In this document: one piece after another, positions 16,354 to 25,148 of the stretch
Layout of the letters: each line of letters starts with the position of its first letter
Numbering within the stretch: position 1 is the stretch's first letter
DNA from: Klebsiella quasivariicola
GTDB taxonomy: Bacteria > Pseudomonadota > Gammaproteobacteria > Enterobacterales > Enterobacteriaceae
Assembly: GCF_002269255.1 (NCBI RefSeq)
Contig: NZ_CP022823.1
Coordinates: 620,001 to 684,000 of the forward strand
DNA: 64,000 nt
Reading direction: 5' to 3'
Translations under genes and position numbers: made by a program
The notes under the pieces: model-generated
What the model saw: the letters and a program-made list of their open reading frames with translations, nothing else
Database searches by the model: none
Told to the model about the DNA's origin: nothing

Positions 16354-17779
16354 TAATGCCAGTCAGTTAAGCAACTGACTGGCCCTTTCTCAGGGCGGTG
16401 GTGTATTTCTGAGGCCTCTCTTTCACCACCCTTGGGAAGACCCTTTCCCTCCTTATCGGTAACTTGACTAACTGCCCCATACTTTCAAGATCACGCATCA
16501 ACTCCGGGATACGACCCGGTGAAGCGCCCTGCAACGTCATTAGCATCCGCATCACCATCCCGCAGGACTCTGAGAAGCTCAGCTGATTTGGCCAGTATCC
16601 TTTCAGTTGCCCTGCCATTTTAATCATCTGATATCTCACCAGATTATAAGCCAGCAACACGCCCCACAACTCCTGCTCCACAAGCTCCGGCTTTTTACTT
16701 CTCAGTGTCAACCTGCTCAGTTGCATCGTCTGCTTTATCTCCCGGTAACCCAGCTCAATTTCCCAGCGATAGCTATACAGATCCGCCATTTCCCCGCCGG
16801 GGTAGCGCATGGCGTCCGTCATCGACGTCAGCAGATGGCAGACTTTTCCTTTGCGCGTGATGGTCAGCAGGCGGGCTGTCATCTCATTTCCCAGACCCGG
16901 CCACTTTTTTCGTGCCTGCGGGCTGGTTTTCAGCTTCACCAGGTGGTCGCCTTTACCCAGTTTTCTGACCTCTTCGTACTGCGCGCCTTTTTTCAGAGGG
17001 ATCAGCCAGTGCCGGTGTTCTCCCGCCTGGTTCCATGCGTTCAGCAGACCCAGTGAGTAATAGCCTTTATCCATTAGCGTCAGGGTGTTATCGCCGGTTT
17101 GCTCTATAAGTTTCTCCGCGAGCGCATTTTCGCTGTCTTTCATCGTGCCGAAGGCTGCTGCCGTCAGCAGATGGCTGGTCAGCTCCATCTGGCAGACCAT
17201 TTTAACCTGTGGGTAGAGTGCCGGGTTTCCGCCATGCGTCTGGCGGGGGAAGGCGATATCGTTCTCTGGTGTGTCCGGTGTGCGCCAGAACACACCATCA
17301 ATGGCCAGCAGGGTCAGGCCGCACCAGTGTGGATGCGGCGTGGCGTTATGCCAGAGCTGTGCTGTCTGCGAGAATACGCGGCGGACGGCTTCGCTTCCCA
17401 GACGCTGACGGGCCTGGATCACCGCGCTGGGGGCGACGAAGGGACGACTGCCCGGCAGCATGATGTCCAGACGGTTGACGATCTGATGAAGGGGTTCTTT
17501 ACGTTCAAGCGCCATGCCGACAATGCACCAGACCATCATTTCCAGCGGCAGGCGACGCTTGCGCAGGGTGACGGTACCGGCTTCGGCCAGACAGCGGGAA
17601 ATGAGTTCCGGGTCCAGATAGTCGCCCAGAGAAGTCAGTGGGTTACGCAGAGAATCGTAACGGGATACCAGATCAAGAGCCTGTCCAATGTGCATAAAAA
17701 AATCCGGAAACGGGTGAGCATTTCCGGATTCTTACACAGCCACTGGATCGATCAACTGATCCTTAACTGATCGGCATTA
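16354..17779 (-). mobile_element. IS4, complete copy (1426 bp)
   Basis: The element has 18-bp terminal inverted repeats, TAATGCCAGTCAGTTAAG at the left and TAATGCCGATCAGTTAAG read from the right end (16 of 18 identical). A 13-bp direct duplication lies on both sides. Its length of 1426 bp equals that of E. coli IS4. It encodes one intact transposase on the minus strand and lies between fadH and the lsrK 3' end, inside a hairpin rather than a gene, so no coding sequence is broken. Confidence 0.97.
16367..17695 (-). CDS. insG: IS4 transposase
   Basis: 442 residues, the same length as E. coli InsG and nearly identical in every stretch I can recall (MHIGQALDLVSRYDSLRNPL start, QSVA end). The DDE elements are visible as LLAIDGVFWRTPD, TLMDKGYYSLGLLNAW and the YREIK signature (WEIELGYREIKQTM) of the IS4 family. 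The reading frame has no frameshift or stop, so the copy may be active. It is flanked directly by the IS4 ends, which include its promoter. Confidence 0.97.
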   Translation of the reverse strand: MHIGQALDLVSRYDSLRNPLTSLGDYLDPELISRCLAEAGTVTLRKRRLPLEMMVWCIVGMALERKEPLHQIVNRLDIMLPGSRPFVAPSAVIQARQRLGSEAVRRVFSQTAQLWHNATPHPHWCGLTLLAIDGVFWRTPDTPENDIAFPRQTHGGNPALYPQVKMVCQMELTSHLLTAAAFGTMKDSENALAEKLIEQTGDNTLTLMDKGYYSLGLLNAWNQAGEHRHWLIPLKKGAQYEEVRKLGKGDHLVKLKTSPQARKKWPGLGNEMTARLLTITRKGKVCHLLTSMTDAMRYPGGEMADLYSYRWEIELGYREIKQTMQLSRLTLRSKKPELVEQELWGVLLAYNLVRYQMIKMAGQLKGYWPNQLSFSESCGMVMRMLMTLQGASPGRIPELMRDLESMGQLVKLPIRRERVFPRVVKERPQKYTTALRKGQSVA

Positions 17780-17792
17780 CTCCCACCGGGAG
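17780..17792. repeat. IS4 target-site duplication, right copy
   Basis: CTCCCACCGGGAG, identical to 16341-16353. Removing IS4 and one copy restores the hairpin CCCTCTCCC-ACC-GGGAGAGGG, which would have lain right behind the lsrK stop codon. Confidence 0.95.
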
Positions 17793-17796
17793 AGGG

Positions 17797-19389
17797 TTAG
17801 GGTGAGGGGACTACGCGCTGGCGGCGCTCCAGACCCGGCGCCTGCCACATCGACGTTGTCAGCCCGCTATCCACCAGACCCAACTGATCGGCGTACACCG
17901 TTTGCCACTTGCTCATCATCTCCTGATACAGCTCGCGATGCTGTGGATTAGGAGTGAACTCGCGGTGCCAGCTCACTAACCGTTCTCCTGTACTGGCCAT
18001 ATCGCCATACAGTCCGGCGCCGGTTCCGGCGGCGATGGCGCAGCCCAGAGCGGTGGCTTCGCGGACCACCGGCACCCGCACCGGCAGGCCGGTGACGTCG
18101 CTGAGGATTTGGCTCCACAGCGCGCCTTTAGAGCCGCCGCCGGCAAACACCAGGCTCTCGAATGTCACGCCGGAGAACTGCGAAATCTGCGCCAGGTTAC
18201 AGGCGGAGACAATCGCCGCGTTCTCCTCCAGCGCGCGGAACAGGGTCGCTTTGTTGCACTTCTCCGGATCGATGGAGAGGTTAATAAACGACGGCGCGGC
18301 GTGGTACCACTGCTTAAAGTGCATAGCGTCGGAAAAAATAGGCATCACGCCGTGGGATCCGGCGGGTACGCGGCTGGCCATCTCCTCCAGCAGCGAATAG
18401 GCATCAACGCCGAGCCGCTCGGCAATCAGTTTTTCTTCAGCGCAGAAGGCGTCGCGGAACCAGCGCATGGTCAGCCCGGTAAAGAAGCTGATCGATTCCG
18501 CCTGCACCATGCCGGGAATGACATGAGGATTAACGCGAATATTCATCTGCGGATCGGTACGCACCTGCGGCAGGTTGACCACCTGCTGCCAGAAGGTGCC
18601 GCCGAGTACTGCGGTTTGCCCGGCACGCACCACCCCAAGGCCCAGGCAGCCGAGCTGGACGTCGCCGCCGCCCATCACCACCGGTGTCCCGGCGCGCAGG
18701 CCGCTCTGCTGCGCCGCCGCTTCGGTGACGGCGCCCAGCAGGGTACCGGTCTCTTTGACCGGCGACAGCATATCGGCGCGCAGTCCGGCCATATCCAGCA
18801 GCGCCGGACGCCAGTCGCGGCTGAACAGATCGAGCATGCCGGTGGTGCCGGCGTTTGACGGGTCGACCGCCAGCTCGCCGGAAAGCTTCGCCGCCAGCCA
18901 GTCGCTGATCATGGTGATGGTTGCCGCTTTGCGGTAGATATCGGGGCGGTGGTGCGCCAGCCACAGCAGGCGCGGCATGGCGCTTAGCGCCAGGGTTTGT
19001 CCCGAGACCTCGTACACCTCGGATTCAAACCGATAGTCGTGGATCTCCTTAAGCTCCGCCACTTCGCGGCTGGCGCGGGCATCGACGTTGGCGCAGGCCC
19101 AGATGGCCTCGCCGTCGCGGTCATAGAGGACGATCCCTTCGCGCATCGAACAGCAGGCGACGGACTGAATATCGGCGGCAGAGAGTCGGGCGGCGTCGAG
19201 CGCCTGGCGAATGCACTGGCAGGCCAGCTGCCAGTTGGTAGTAAGGTCGAACTCCATCGAGCCGGGGACGTTATCAACGCTCAGGTGTTTCCATTCGGCC
19301 TGGCCTACCGCCAGCTGGCGGCCATTAAGATCGAAAATGACCGCCCGAATGCTGCCGGTCCCGGCATCTAACGCTAACAGGTAACTCAT
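17797..19389 (-). CDS. lsrK: LsrK, autoinducer-2 kinase
   Basis: 530 residues of the FGGY carbohydrate kinase family. The N-terminal ATPase fold opens with LLALDAGTGSIRAVIFDLNG; GGGDVQLGCLGLG and VFAGGGSKGALWSQILSDV are the later phosphate and FGGY signature regions. LsrK phosphorylates imported AI-2 (DPD), which then binds LsrR. The gene is followed after 4 bp by the IS4 target duplication, so IS4 may have removed or moved its transcription end. It is in one operon with lsrR, 37 bp upstream. Confidence 0.96.
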   Translation of the reverse strand: MSYLLALDAGTGSIRAVIFDLNGRQLAVGQAEWKHLSVDNVPGSMEFDLTTNWQLACQCIRQALDAARLSAADIQSVACCSMREGIVLYDRDGEAIWACANVDARASREVAELKEIHDYRFESEVYEVSGQTLALSAMPRLLWLAHHRPDIYRKAATITMISDWLAAKLSGELAVDPSNAGTTGMLDLFSRDWRPALLDMAGLRADMLSPVKETGTLLGAVTEAAAQQSGLRAGTPVVMGGGDVQLGCLGLGVVRAGQTAVLGGTFWQQVVNLPQVRTDPQMNIRVNPHVIPGMVQAESISFFTGLTMRWFRDAFCAEEKLIAERLGVDAYSLLEEMASRVPAGSHGVMPIFSDAMHFKQWYHAAPSFINLSIDPEKCNKATLFRALEENAAIVSACNLAQISQFSGVTFESLVFAGGGSKGALWSQILSDVTGLPVRVPVVREATALGCAIAAGTGAGLYGDMASTGERLVSWHREFTPNPQHRELYQEMMSKWQTVYADQLGLVDSGLTTSMWQAPGLERRQRVVPSP

Positions 19390-19426
19390 GACATGCGCCT
19401 CGCTGTTGTCGCGCGGCGCCAGGCCG

Positions 19427-20398
19427 TCAGGAGGCCAGTGCGAGCACCGCGCGTGCTGTTGTCTCTTCCGTTACCAGGCCATTAATGCGCTTGCCAATCA
19501 GAGCGGCATGAATCGCCTGCGCTTTTTGTTCTCCCCCGGCGACGCCGACGATGGTGGGCAGCTGCGCCAGCTCATCAAGGGTTACGCCGAGGAGTTCCCG
19601 ATGGATCTCCAGCCCTTCTACCGGCCGGCCGTCGGCCTGCAGGAAATAACCTAAAATGTCGCCGACCGCGCCTTTGCGCCCGTACATCAGCTGTTCGCCC
19701 TCGCTGATATAGCCGGAGCGTAAAATGGTGGCGTCGCGCCGCTGATCGATGGCGCCAATGCCAACCACCGCCGCGTCCGCCGCCATCGCCGCCAGCATCA
19801 CGTCGCGCACGCTCGACTCGCGGCGCAGGATCTCGGCGACCTCCGCCGAAGAGACCCGCAGCGGCGCCGGAATAATGCTGACGTTGCAGGCGGCATCAAG
19901 CTGGCCGATGCCGGTCATATAAGGGCCGACGCCGCCGGAGAGGGTCACCAGCCGCACCTGCTGCGAGCCAATAAATCCGCTGAGATGCTGCAGGCAGCTC
20001 ATGGTGGCTTCGCCGAACCCGACCGCCAGTAGTTGACCCGGTTGCAGAATGCCCATCAGCGACTGCGCCGCGCCGATCCCCAGCCGGGTATTCATCGGCG
20101 GGGTATTGAGCGCCGGCAGCACGCGGGCAAGCTTGAGGCCAAAACGCTGCTGGAGTTCGCTTTCCAGCGCCAGACAGCCCTCATAGCGCGAGTTGATCTG
20201 CACGCGGATCACTCCGGACTGGCGGCCTTTCTCCAGCAGGCGGGAAATCTTCAGCCGTGGCAGCCCCAAACGCTCGCCGATGTCATTTTGCGTCAGGCCG
20301 TCGTGGTAGTAACACCACGCCACCCGCGCCACCAGCTCTTCCTCGGCTAACGCCAGCCCGGCGTAGCGGTTCTCTTCCGTAATGCGTTTTTCGCTCAT
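19427..20398 (-). CDS. lsrR: LsrR, SorC-family repressor of the lsr operon
   Basis: 323 residues. The N-terminal helix-turn-helix is visible in LVARVAWCYYHDGLTQNDIGERLGLPRLKISRLLEKGRQSG (split here only for description), and the sugar-phosphate binding domain follows (VGFGEATMSCLQHLSGF, TLSGGVGPYMTG). Phospho-AI-2 releases LsrR from the intergenic operators, switching on import. It is divergent from lsrA, separated by 212 bp, as in other enterics. Confidence 0.95.
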   Translation of the reverse strand: MSEKRITEENRYAGLALAEEELVARVAWCYYHDGLTQNDIGERLGLPRLKISRLLEKGRQSGVIRVQINSRYEGCLALESELQQRFGLKLARVLPALNTPPMNTRLGIGAAQSLMGILQPGQLLAVGFGEATMSCLQHLSGFIGSQQVRLVTLSGGVGPYMTGIGQLDAACNVSIIPAPLRVSSAEVAEILRRESSVRDVMLAAMAADAAVVGIGAIDQRRDATILRSGYISEGEQLMYGRKGAVGDILGYFLQADGRPVEGLEIHRELLGVTLDELAQLPTIVGVAGGEQKAQAIHAALIGKRINGLVTEETTARAVLALAS

Positions 20399-20610
20399 AA
20401 ATTGAACTCTTATAAAAATTTAGATCATATGTTCGCTATTGCGCGGTCGGAAAGTGTGAGCCGACTGGCAAAACGGATCTTTCATCGCTGGCGCATTTAT
20501 TCCTGACTATCTAAAGCACCAAAGTGTGATCTTCGCACGGTTGTAAATATAGTTCACCGTCTACGCTTTTGAACATTATTAAATTTAAAAATCATTTGTT
20601 CAATTGAGGC
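20399..20610. promoter_or_regulatory. Divergent lsrR/lsrA control region with a repeated motif
   Basis: Two stretches share AAATTTA-(N0-2)-GATCAT/AATCAT-nTGTTC: 20416-20434 next to lsrR and 20581-20601 next to lsrA, in the same orientation. They are the best candidates for LsrR operators. TGTGA half-sites at 20455 and 20525 may belong to CRP sites, since lsr is known to be CRP-dependent; neither has a clean second half. The operator call is inference. Confidence 0.6.
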
Positions 20611-22104
20611 GTGATGATGAAGCCACTGTTTGAAGCTCGTCAGATTTGCAAACAGTTCTCCGGCGTTGCGGTGCTGAAGGGCATCGATTTCACGCTAGGC
20701 GCGGGCCAGGTGCATGCGCTGATGGGCGGCAACGGCGCGGGTAAATCAACGCTGATGAAGATCATCGCTGGCGTTGAAACGCCGGACAGCGGTGAACTGA
20801 CGCTCGGCGACCGCGCGTTTGCGCGTCTCAATCCGGCGCTAGCGCATCAGTTAGGCATCTATCTGGTGCCGCAGGAGCCGATGCTGTTTCCCAACCTCAG
20901 CGTGCGCGAGAACATTCTCTTCCGCCTGCCGAAGCGGGCGGATACCGTCGCGCGGTTGCAGGACAAACTGCAGCAGTTGAACTGCCAGATCAACCTCGAC
21001 GCCAGCGCCAGCACGCTCGAGGTAGCCGATCAACAGATGGTCGAGATCCTGCGCGGGCTGATGCGCGAGGCCAGGATCCTGATCCTGGATGAACCCACCG
21101 CCTCTTTAACGCCGGGTGAAACCGAGAGACTGTTTAGCCAGATCCGCGCGTTACAGGCGCTGGACGTTGGGATCGTCTTTATCTCACATAAATTGCCCGA
21201 AATCCGCCAGCTTGCCAGCCATGTGTCGGTGATGCGCGACGGGGCGGTAGTGCTGAGCGGCGAGACCGCAACTTACCGCGATGAGCAACTGATTAGCGCT
21301 ATGACGCCGGCCAGCCGCGACCATACGCTGAGCGACACGCAAAAGCTGTGGCTGTCGCTGCCGGGCAACCGCCGTACGCAACCACAGGATTTTCCCGTGC
21401 TGCGGGTGGAAGATCTCACCGGCGAAGGCTTTATCGATCTCAATCTGGAGATCCGCGCCGGTGAGATCGTCGGTCTGGCCGGGCTGGTGGGATCCGGGCG
21501 CACCGAATTTGCCGAAACCTTATACGGCCTGCGTCCGCCGCGCGCCGGGCGGATCTGGCTGGAGAATCGCGAGATCAGCCGCGACAGCACCCGCGCCAGG
21601 CTGGCCAGCGGGTTGGTCTATCTCCCGGAAGATCGTCAGGTCTCGGGGCTGTTTCTCGATGCGCCGGTGCGCTGGAACACGGTGATGTTCAATCAGCCGT
21701 CGTGGTGGCAGCAGGGGAAACGGGAGGCGGCGGTGGTTGAACGCTATCACCGGGCACTGGGGATCAAGCTGGCCGATGGCGATCAGCCGGTGCGCACTCT
21801 CTCTGGCGGTAACCAGCAGAAGGTGCTGCTGGCGCGCTGTCTGGAAGCTAATCCGTTACTGCTGATTGTCGATGAGCCGACGCGCGGCGTGGATGTCTCC
21901 GCCCGCGCCGATATCTATCAACTGCTAAAAAGCGTTGCCGCGCAAAACGTGGCGGTGTTGATGATCTCCAGCGATCTGGATGAGTTCGTTGGCCTGGCCG
22001 ACCGGGTGCTGGTGATGCATCAGGGCCGCTACAGTGGCGAACTGGCGCGGCAGGCGGTGACCGTCGATCGCATGATGACCCTGGCCTTCGGAGGGCAGGC
22101 ATGA
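20611..22104 (+). CDS. lsrA: LsrA, AI-2 ABC importer ATP-binding protein
   Basis: 497 residues with two fused nucleotide-binding domains, as in sugar importers of the RbsA type. Domain 1 carries the Walker A GGNGAGKST (about residue 38) and ILDEPTASLTPGETE. Domain 2 has a degenerate Walker A, GLVGSGRTEFAE, but an intact signature LSGGNQQKVLLARCL and Walker B LLIVDEPTRGVD. It energises AI-2 uptake with LsrC and LsrD. Its stop overlaps the lsrC start by four bases (ATGA). Confidence 0.95.
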   Translation: MMMKPLFEARQICKQFSGVAVLKGIDFTLGAGQVHALMGGNGAGKSTLMKIIAGVETPDSGELTLGDRAFARLNPALAHQLGIYLVPQEPMLFPNLSVRENILFRLPKRADTVARLQDKLQQLNCQINLDASASTLEVADQQMVEILRGLMREARILILDEPTASLTPGETERLFSQIRALQALDVGIVFISHKLPEIRQLASHVSVMRDGAVVLSGETATYRDEQLISAMTPASRDHTLSDTQKLWLSLPGNRRTQPQDFPVLRVEDLTGEGFIDLNLEIRAGEIVGLAGLVGSGRTEFAETLYGLRPPRAGRIWLENREISRDSTRARLASGLVYLPEDRQVSGLFLDAPVRWNTVMFNQPSWWQQGKREAAVVERYHRALGIKLADGDQPVRTLSGGNQQKVLLARCLEANPLLLIVDEPTRGVDVSARADIYQLLKSVAAQNVAVLMISSDLDEFVGLADRVLVMHQGRYSGELARQAVTVDRMMTLAFGGQA

Positions 22105-23135
22105 AAACGTTACTGAAGAATCGCGAACTGAGTGCCTTCTTTGCCATCGTGGCGCTCTTTGTTGTGCTGGTGGCGCTCAATCCAGCCTATTTCAGCCTGC
22201 AGACCCTGGCGATGATTTTCGCCAGCTCGCAGATCCTCTGCCTGCTGGCATTGGGCGCGACGCTGGTGATGCTGACCCGCAATATTGATGTGTCGGTAGG
22301 CTCGACCGTTGGGCTGTGTGCCATCGCCGTCGGCGTGGCGCTGAACAACGGTTACGGGCTGGCGACGGCTATCGCCTTCGCGCTGGCGATTGGCGCGCTG
22401 GCCGGGGCTTTTAACGGCCTGCTGGTCGTGGGACTGCGCATTCCGGCGATCGTCGCGACGCTCGGTACGCTGGGGTTGTATCGCGGAGTGATGTTGCTGT
22501 GCACCGGCGGGAAATGGATCGAGGGCTTGCCCGACAGCCTGAAATCGCTCTCGGAGCCCGCGTTTATTGGCGTGTCGCCGCTGGGCTGGCTGGTGCTGGC
22601 GCTGCTGCTGGCGGGCGCCTGGCTGCTGTCGCGTACCGCCTTTGGTCGTGATTTTTACGCCGTTGGCGATAATCTTGCCGCCGCGCGTCAGCTGGGCGTG
22701 GCGGTCAACCGCACGCGGATGCTGGCCTTTACCCTCAACGGTATGCTGGCGGCCTGCGCCGGGATCGTCTTCGCCGCGCAGATTGGTTTTGTGCCTAATC
22801 AGACCGGCAGCGGGCTGGAGATGAAAGCCATCGCCGCCTGCGTACTGGGCGGGATCTCGCTGCTCGGCGGCACCGGCACGCTGCTCGGCGCGTTTCTCGG
22901 CGCCTTTTTCCTCACCCAAATTGACACCGTACTGGTGCTGTTCCGCCTTCCCGCCTGGTGGAATGACTTTATCGCCGGCCTGGTGCTGCTCGGCGTGCTG
23001 GTGCTCGATGGCCGCCTGCGCCAGGCGCTGGCCCGCCATCAACGGGCGCTAAAGTACAGCCGTTTCCAGCCCGGTAATAAAGGGGGCAAACAGGTTGCCC
23101 GCTTTCCCGAACGCAAAAGCAAAGAGGTGGCTTAA
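22101..23135 (+). CDS. lsrC: LsrC, AI-2 importer permease subunit
   Basis: 344 residues, largely hydrophobic, with the branch of permease signature found in ribose-type importers (LVMLTRNIDVSVGSTVGLCAI; later LGGISLLGGTGTLLGAFLGA). It forms the membrane channel together with LsrD. A charged, non-membrane tail (RFQPGNKGGKQVARFPERKSK) ends the protein. Translationally coupled to lsrA, and its stop abuts the lsrD start. Confidence 0.95.
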   Translation: MKTLLKNRELSAFFAIVALFVVLVALNPAYFSLQTLAMIFASSQILCLLALGATLVMLTRNIDVSVGSTVGLCAIAVGVALNNGYGLATAIAFALAIGALAGAFNGLLVVGLRIPAIVATLGTLGLYRGVMLLCTGGKWIEGLPDSLKSLSEPAFIGVSPLGWLVLALLLAGAWLLSRTAFGRDFYAVGDNLAAARQLGVAVNRTRMLAFTLNGMLAACAGIVFAAQIGFVPNQTGSGLEMKAIAACVLGGISLLGGTGTLLGAFLGAFFLTQIDTVLVLFRLPAWWNDFIAGLVLLGVLVLDGRLRQALARHQRALKYSRFQPGNKGGKQVARFPERKSKEVA

Positions 23136-24134
23136 ATGAAGCTGAAGCTTAACTGGGAAAGCGCGCTGCTGGCATTGCTGATCGCGGAAATCCTGCTATT
23201 CGGCGCGTTGAATCCGCGCATGCTGGATCTCAATATGCTGCTCTTTAGCACCAGCGACTTTATCTGCATCGGCATTGTCGCGCTGCCGCTGACGCTGGTG
23301 ATCATCAGCGGCGGGATCGATATTTCGCTGGGCTCGACCATCGGCCTGTGCGCCATCGCCCTCGGGGTGATGACCCAGGCGGGCTGGCCGCTGTGGCTCG
23401 CGGTATCGCTGACGTTGCTCTTGGGACTGCTGTGCGGGTTATTCAACGCCGCGCTGATCCACTACACCGGCATCAGCCCGCTGGTGATCACGCTTGGTAC
23501 GCTGTATCTGTACGGCGGCGGCGCGCTGCTGCTTTCCGGGATGGCCGGCGCGACCGGTTACGAGGGGATTGGCGGTTTTCCCGATAGCTTCACCGCCTTC
23601 GCCAATTTAACCCTCGCCGGACTGCCGCTGCCGCTGGTGCTGTTCGCGATTATCAACTTTTTCTTCTGGCTGCTGACCCATCGCGGGCGCTTTGGCCGCC
23701 ACCTCTTTTTACTCGGGCAAAACCCGCGCGCCGCGCGCTATGCCGCGCTGTCGGTGAACGGCATCCCGTACGTGCTGTATGGCCTGGTTGGCGTCGCCTC
23801 GGCGGTCGCGGCGCTGGTGATGGTCTCCTATTTCGGCTCGGCGCGTTCGGATTTAGGCCGCGACCTTCTGATGCCGGCGCTGACCGCGGCGGTGCTCGGC
23901 GGGGCCAATATTTACGGCGGCTCGGGATCGATACTGGGTACCGCGCTGGCGGCGTTGCTGGTGGGGTATCTGCAACAGGGTTTACAGATGGTCGGCATCC
24001 CCAACCAGGTGTCGAGCGCGCTGTCAGGGGCGCTGTTGGTTGTGGTGGTGATGGGGCGTTCGCTGAGCCTGCACCGTGAATGGGTGCGCGCAACCTGGCG
24101 GCGTCTTTTCTCGCATAAAACAATCGGAGCATAA
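23136..24134 (+). CDS. lsrD: LsrD, AI-2 importer permease subunit
   Basis: 332 residues, homologous to LsrC, with the matching segments LVIISGGIDISLGSTIGLCAI and LGGANIYGGSGSILGTALAALL. It completes the heterodimeric permease. It starts directly at the lsrC stop (TAAATG) and ends 1 base before lsrB, so the genes are one transcription unit. Confidence 0.95.
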   Translation: MKLKLNWESALLALLIAEILLFGALNPRMLDLNMLLFSTSDFICIGIVALPLTLVIISGGIDISLGSTIGLCAIALGVMTQAGWPLWLAVSLTLLLGLLCGLFNAALIHYTGISPLVITLGTLYLYGGGALLLSGMAGATGYEGIGGFPDSFTAFANLTLAGLPLPLVLFAIINFFFWLLTHRGRFGRHLFLLGQNPRAARYAALSVNGIPYVLYGLVGVASAVAALVMVSYFGSARSDLGRDLLMPALTAAVLGGANIYGGSGSILGTALAALLVGYLQQGLQMVGIPNQVSSALSGALLVVVVMGRSLSLHREWVRATWRRLFSHKTIGA

Positions 24135-24135
24135 A

Positions 24136-25137
24136 ATGAAATTAAAACTGATCGTGCTGGCGCTGACGATGAGCGTGGTTACCGCGCAGGCGGCGGACCG
24201 CATCGCCTTTATTCCTAAGCTGGTTGGCGTCGGCTTCTTTACCAGCGGCGGCAACGGCGCGAAAGAGGCGGGGAAAGCGCTGGGCGTGGATGTCACCTAT
24301 GACGGCCCCACCGAGCCCAGCGTCTCCGGCCAGGTGCAGCTTATCAACAACTTCGTCAACCAGGGCTACAACGCGATTATCGTCTCCGCCGTCTCGCCGG
24401 ACGGCCTGTGCCCGGCGCTGAAGCGGGCGATGCAGCGCGGGGTAAAAGTCCTGACCTGGGATTCCGATACCAAACCGGAGTGCCGCAGCATCTATATCAA
24501 CCAGGGCACGCCGCAGCAGCTCGGCGGCCTGCTGGTGGAGATGGCGGAAAAGCAGGTCAGCAAACCTGCCGCCAAAGTGGCGTTTTTCTACTCCAGCCCG
24601 ACGGTGACTGACCAGAACCAGTGGGTGAAGGAAGCCAAAGCCAAAATCGAAAAAGAGCATCCGCAGTGGCAAATCGTCACCACCCAGTTTGGCTATAACG
24701 ATGCCACCAAATCGCTGCAAACCGCCGAGGGGATCTTAAAAGCGTATCCGGATCTCGACGCCATTATCGCGCCGGATGCCAATGCGCTGCCGGCGGCGGC
24801 GCAGGCGGCAGAGAACCTCAAGCGTCAGGGCGTGGCGATTGTCGGCTTTAGTACGCCGAACGTGATGCGCCCGTACGTTGAGCGCGGCACGGTGAAAGCG
24901 TTCGGCCTGTGGGATGTGGTTCAGCAGGGCAAAATTGCGGTTAACGTCGCCGATCGATTGCTGAAAAAGGGCGATCTTAACGTAGGCGATAGCGTTGAGG
25001 TGAAAGATATCGGCTCGCTGAAGGTCGAACCGAATAGCGTGCAGGGCTACCAGTATGAGGCGAAGGGCAACGGTATCGTGCTGCTGCCGGAGCGCGTGGT
25101 GTTCAGCAAAGAGAACATCAATAACTACGACTTCTGA
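24136..25137 (+). CDS. lsrB: LsrB, periplasmic AI-2 binding protein
   Basis: 333 residues from ATG 24136. The signal peptide MKLKLIVLALTMSVVTAQAA is followed by the mature protein DRIAFIPKLVG. The two-lobed periplasmic-binding fold of the ribose group is seen in GVGFFTSGGNGAKEAGKALGVD and in YNAIIVSAVSPDGLCPALKRA, whose residues contact R-THMF in the Salmonella/E. coli protein. It delivers AI-2 to LsrACD. The start is chosen because it alone gives a signal peptide at the N-terminus. Confidence 0.95.
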   Translation: MKLKLIVLALTMSVVTAQAADRIAFIPKLVGVGFFTSGGNGAKEAGKALGVDVTYDGPTEPSVSGQVQLINNFVNQGYNAIIVSAVSPDGLCPALKRAMQRGVKVLTWDSDTKPECRSIYINQGTPQQLGGLLVEMAEKQVSKPAAKVAFFYSSPTVTDQNQWVKEAKAKIEKEHPQWQIVTTQFGYNDATKSLQTAEGILKAYPDLDAIIAPDANALPAAAQAAENLKRQGVAIVGFSTPNVMRPYVERGTVKAFGLWDVVQQGKIAVNVADRLLKKGDLNVGDSVEVKDIGSLKVEPNSVQGYQYEAKGNGIVLLPERVVFSKENINNYDF

Positions 25138-25148
25138 CGGAGGATGAG

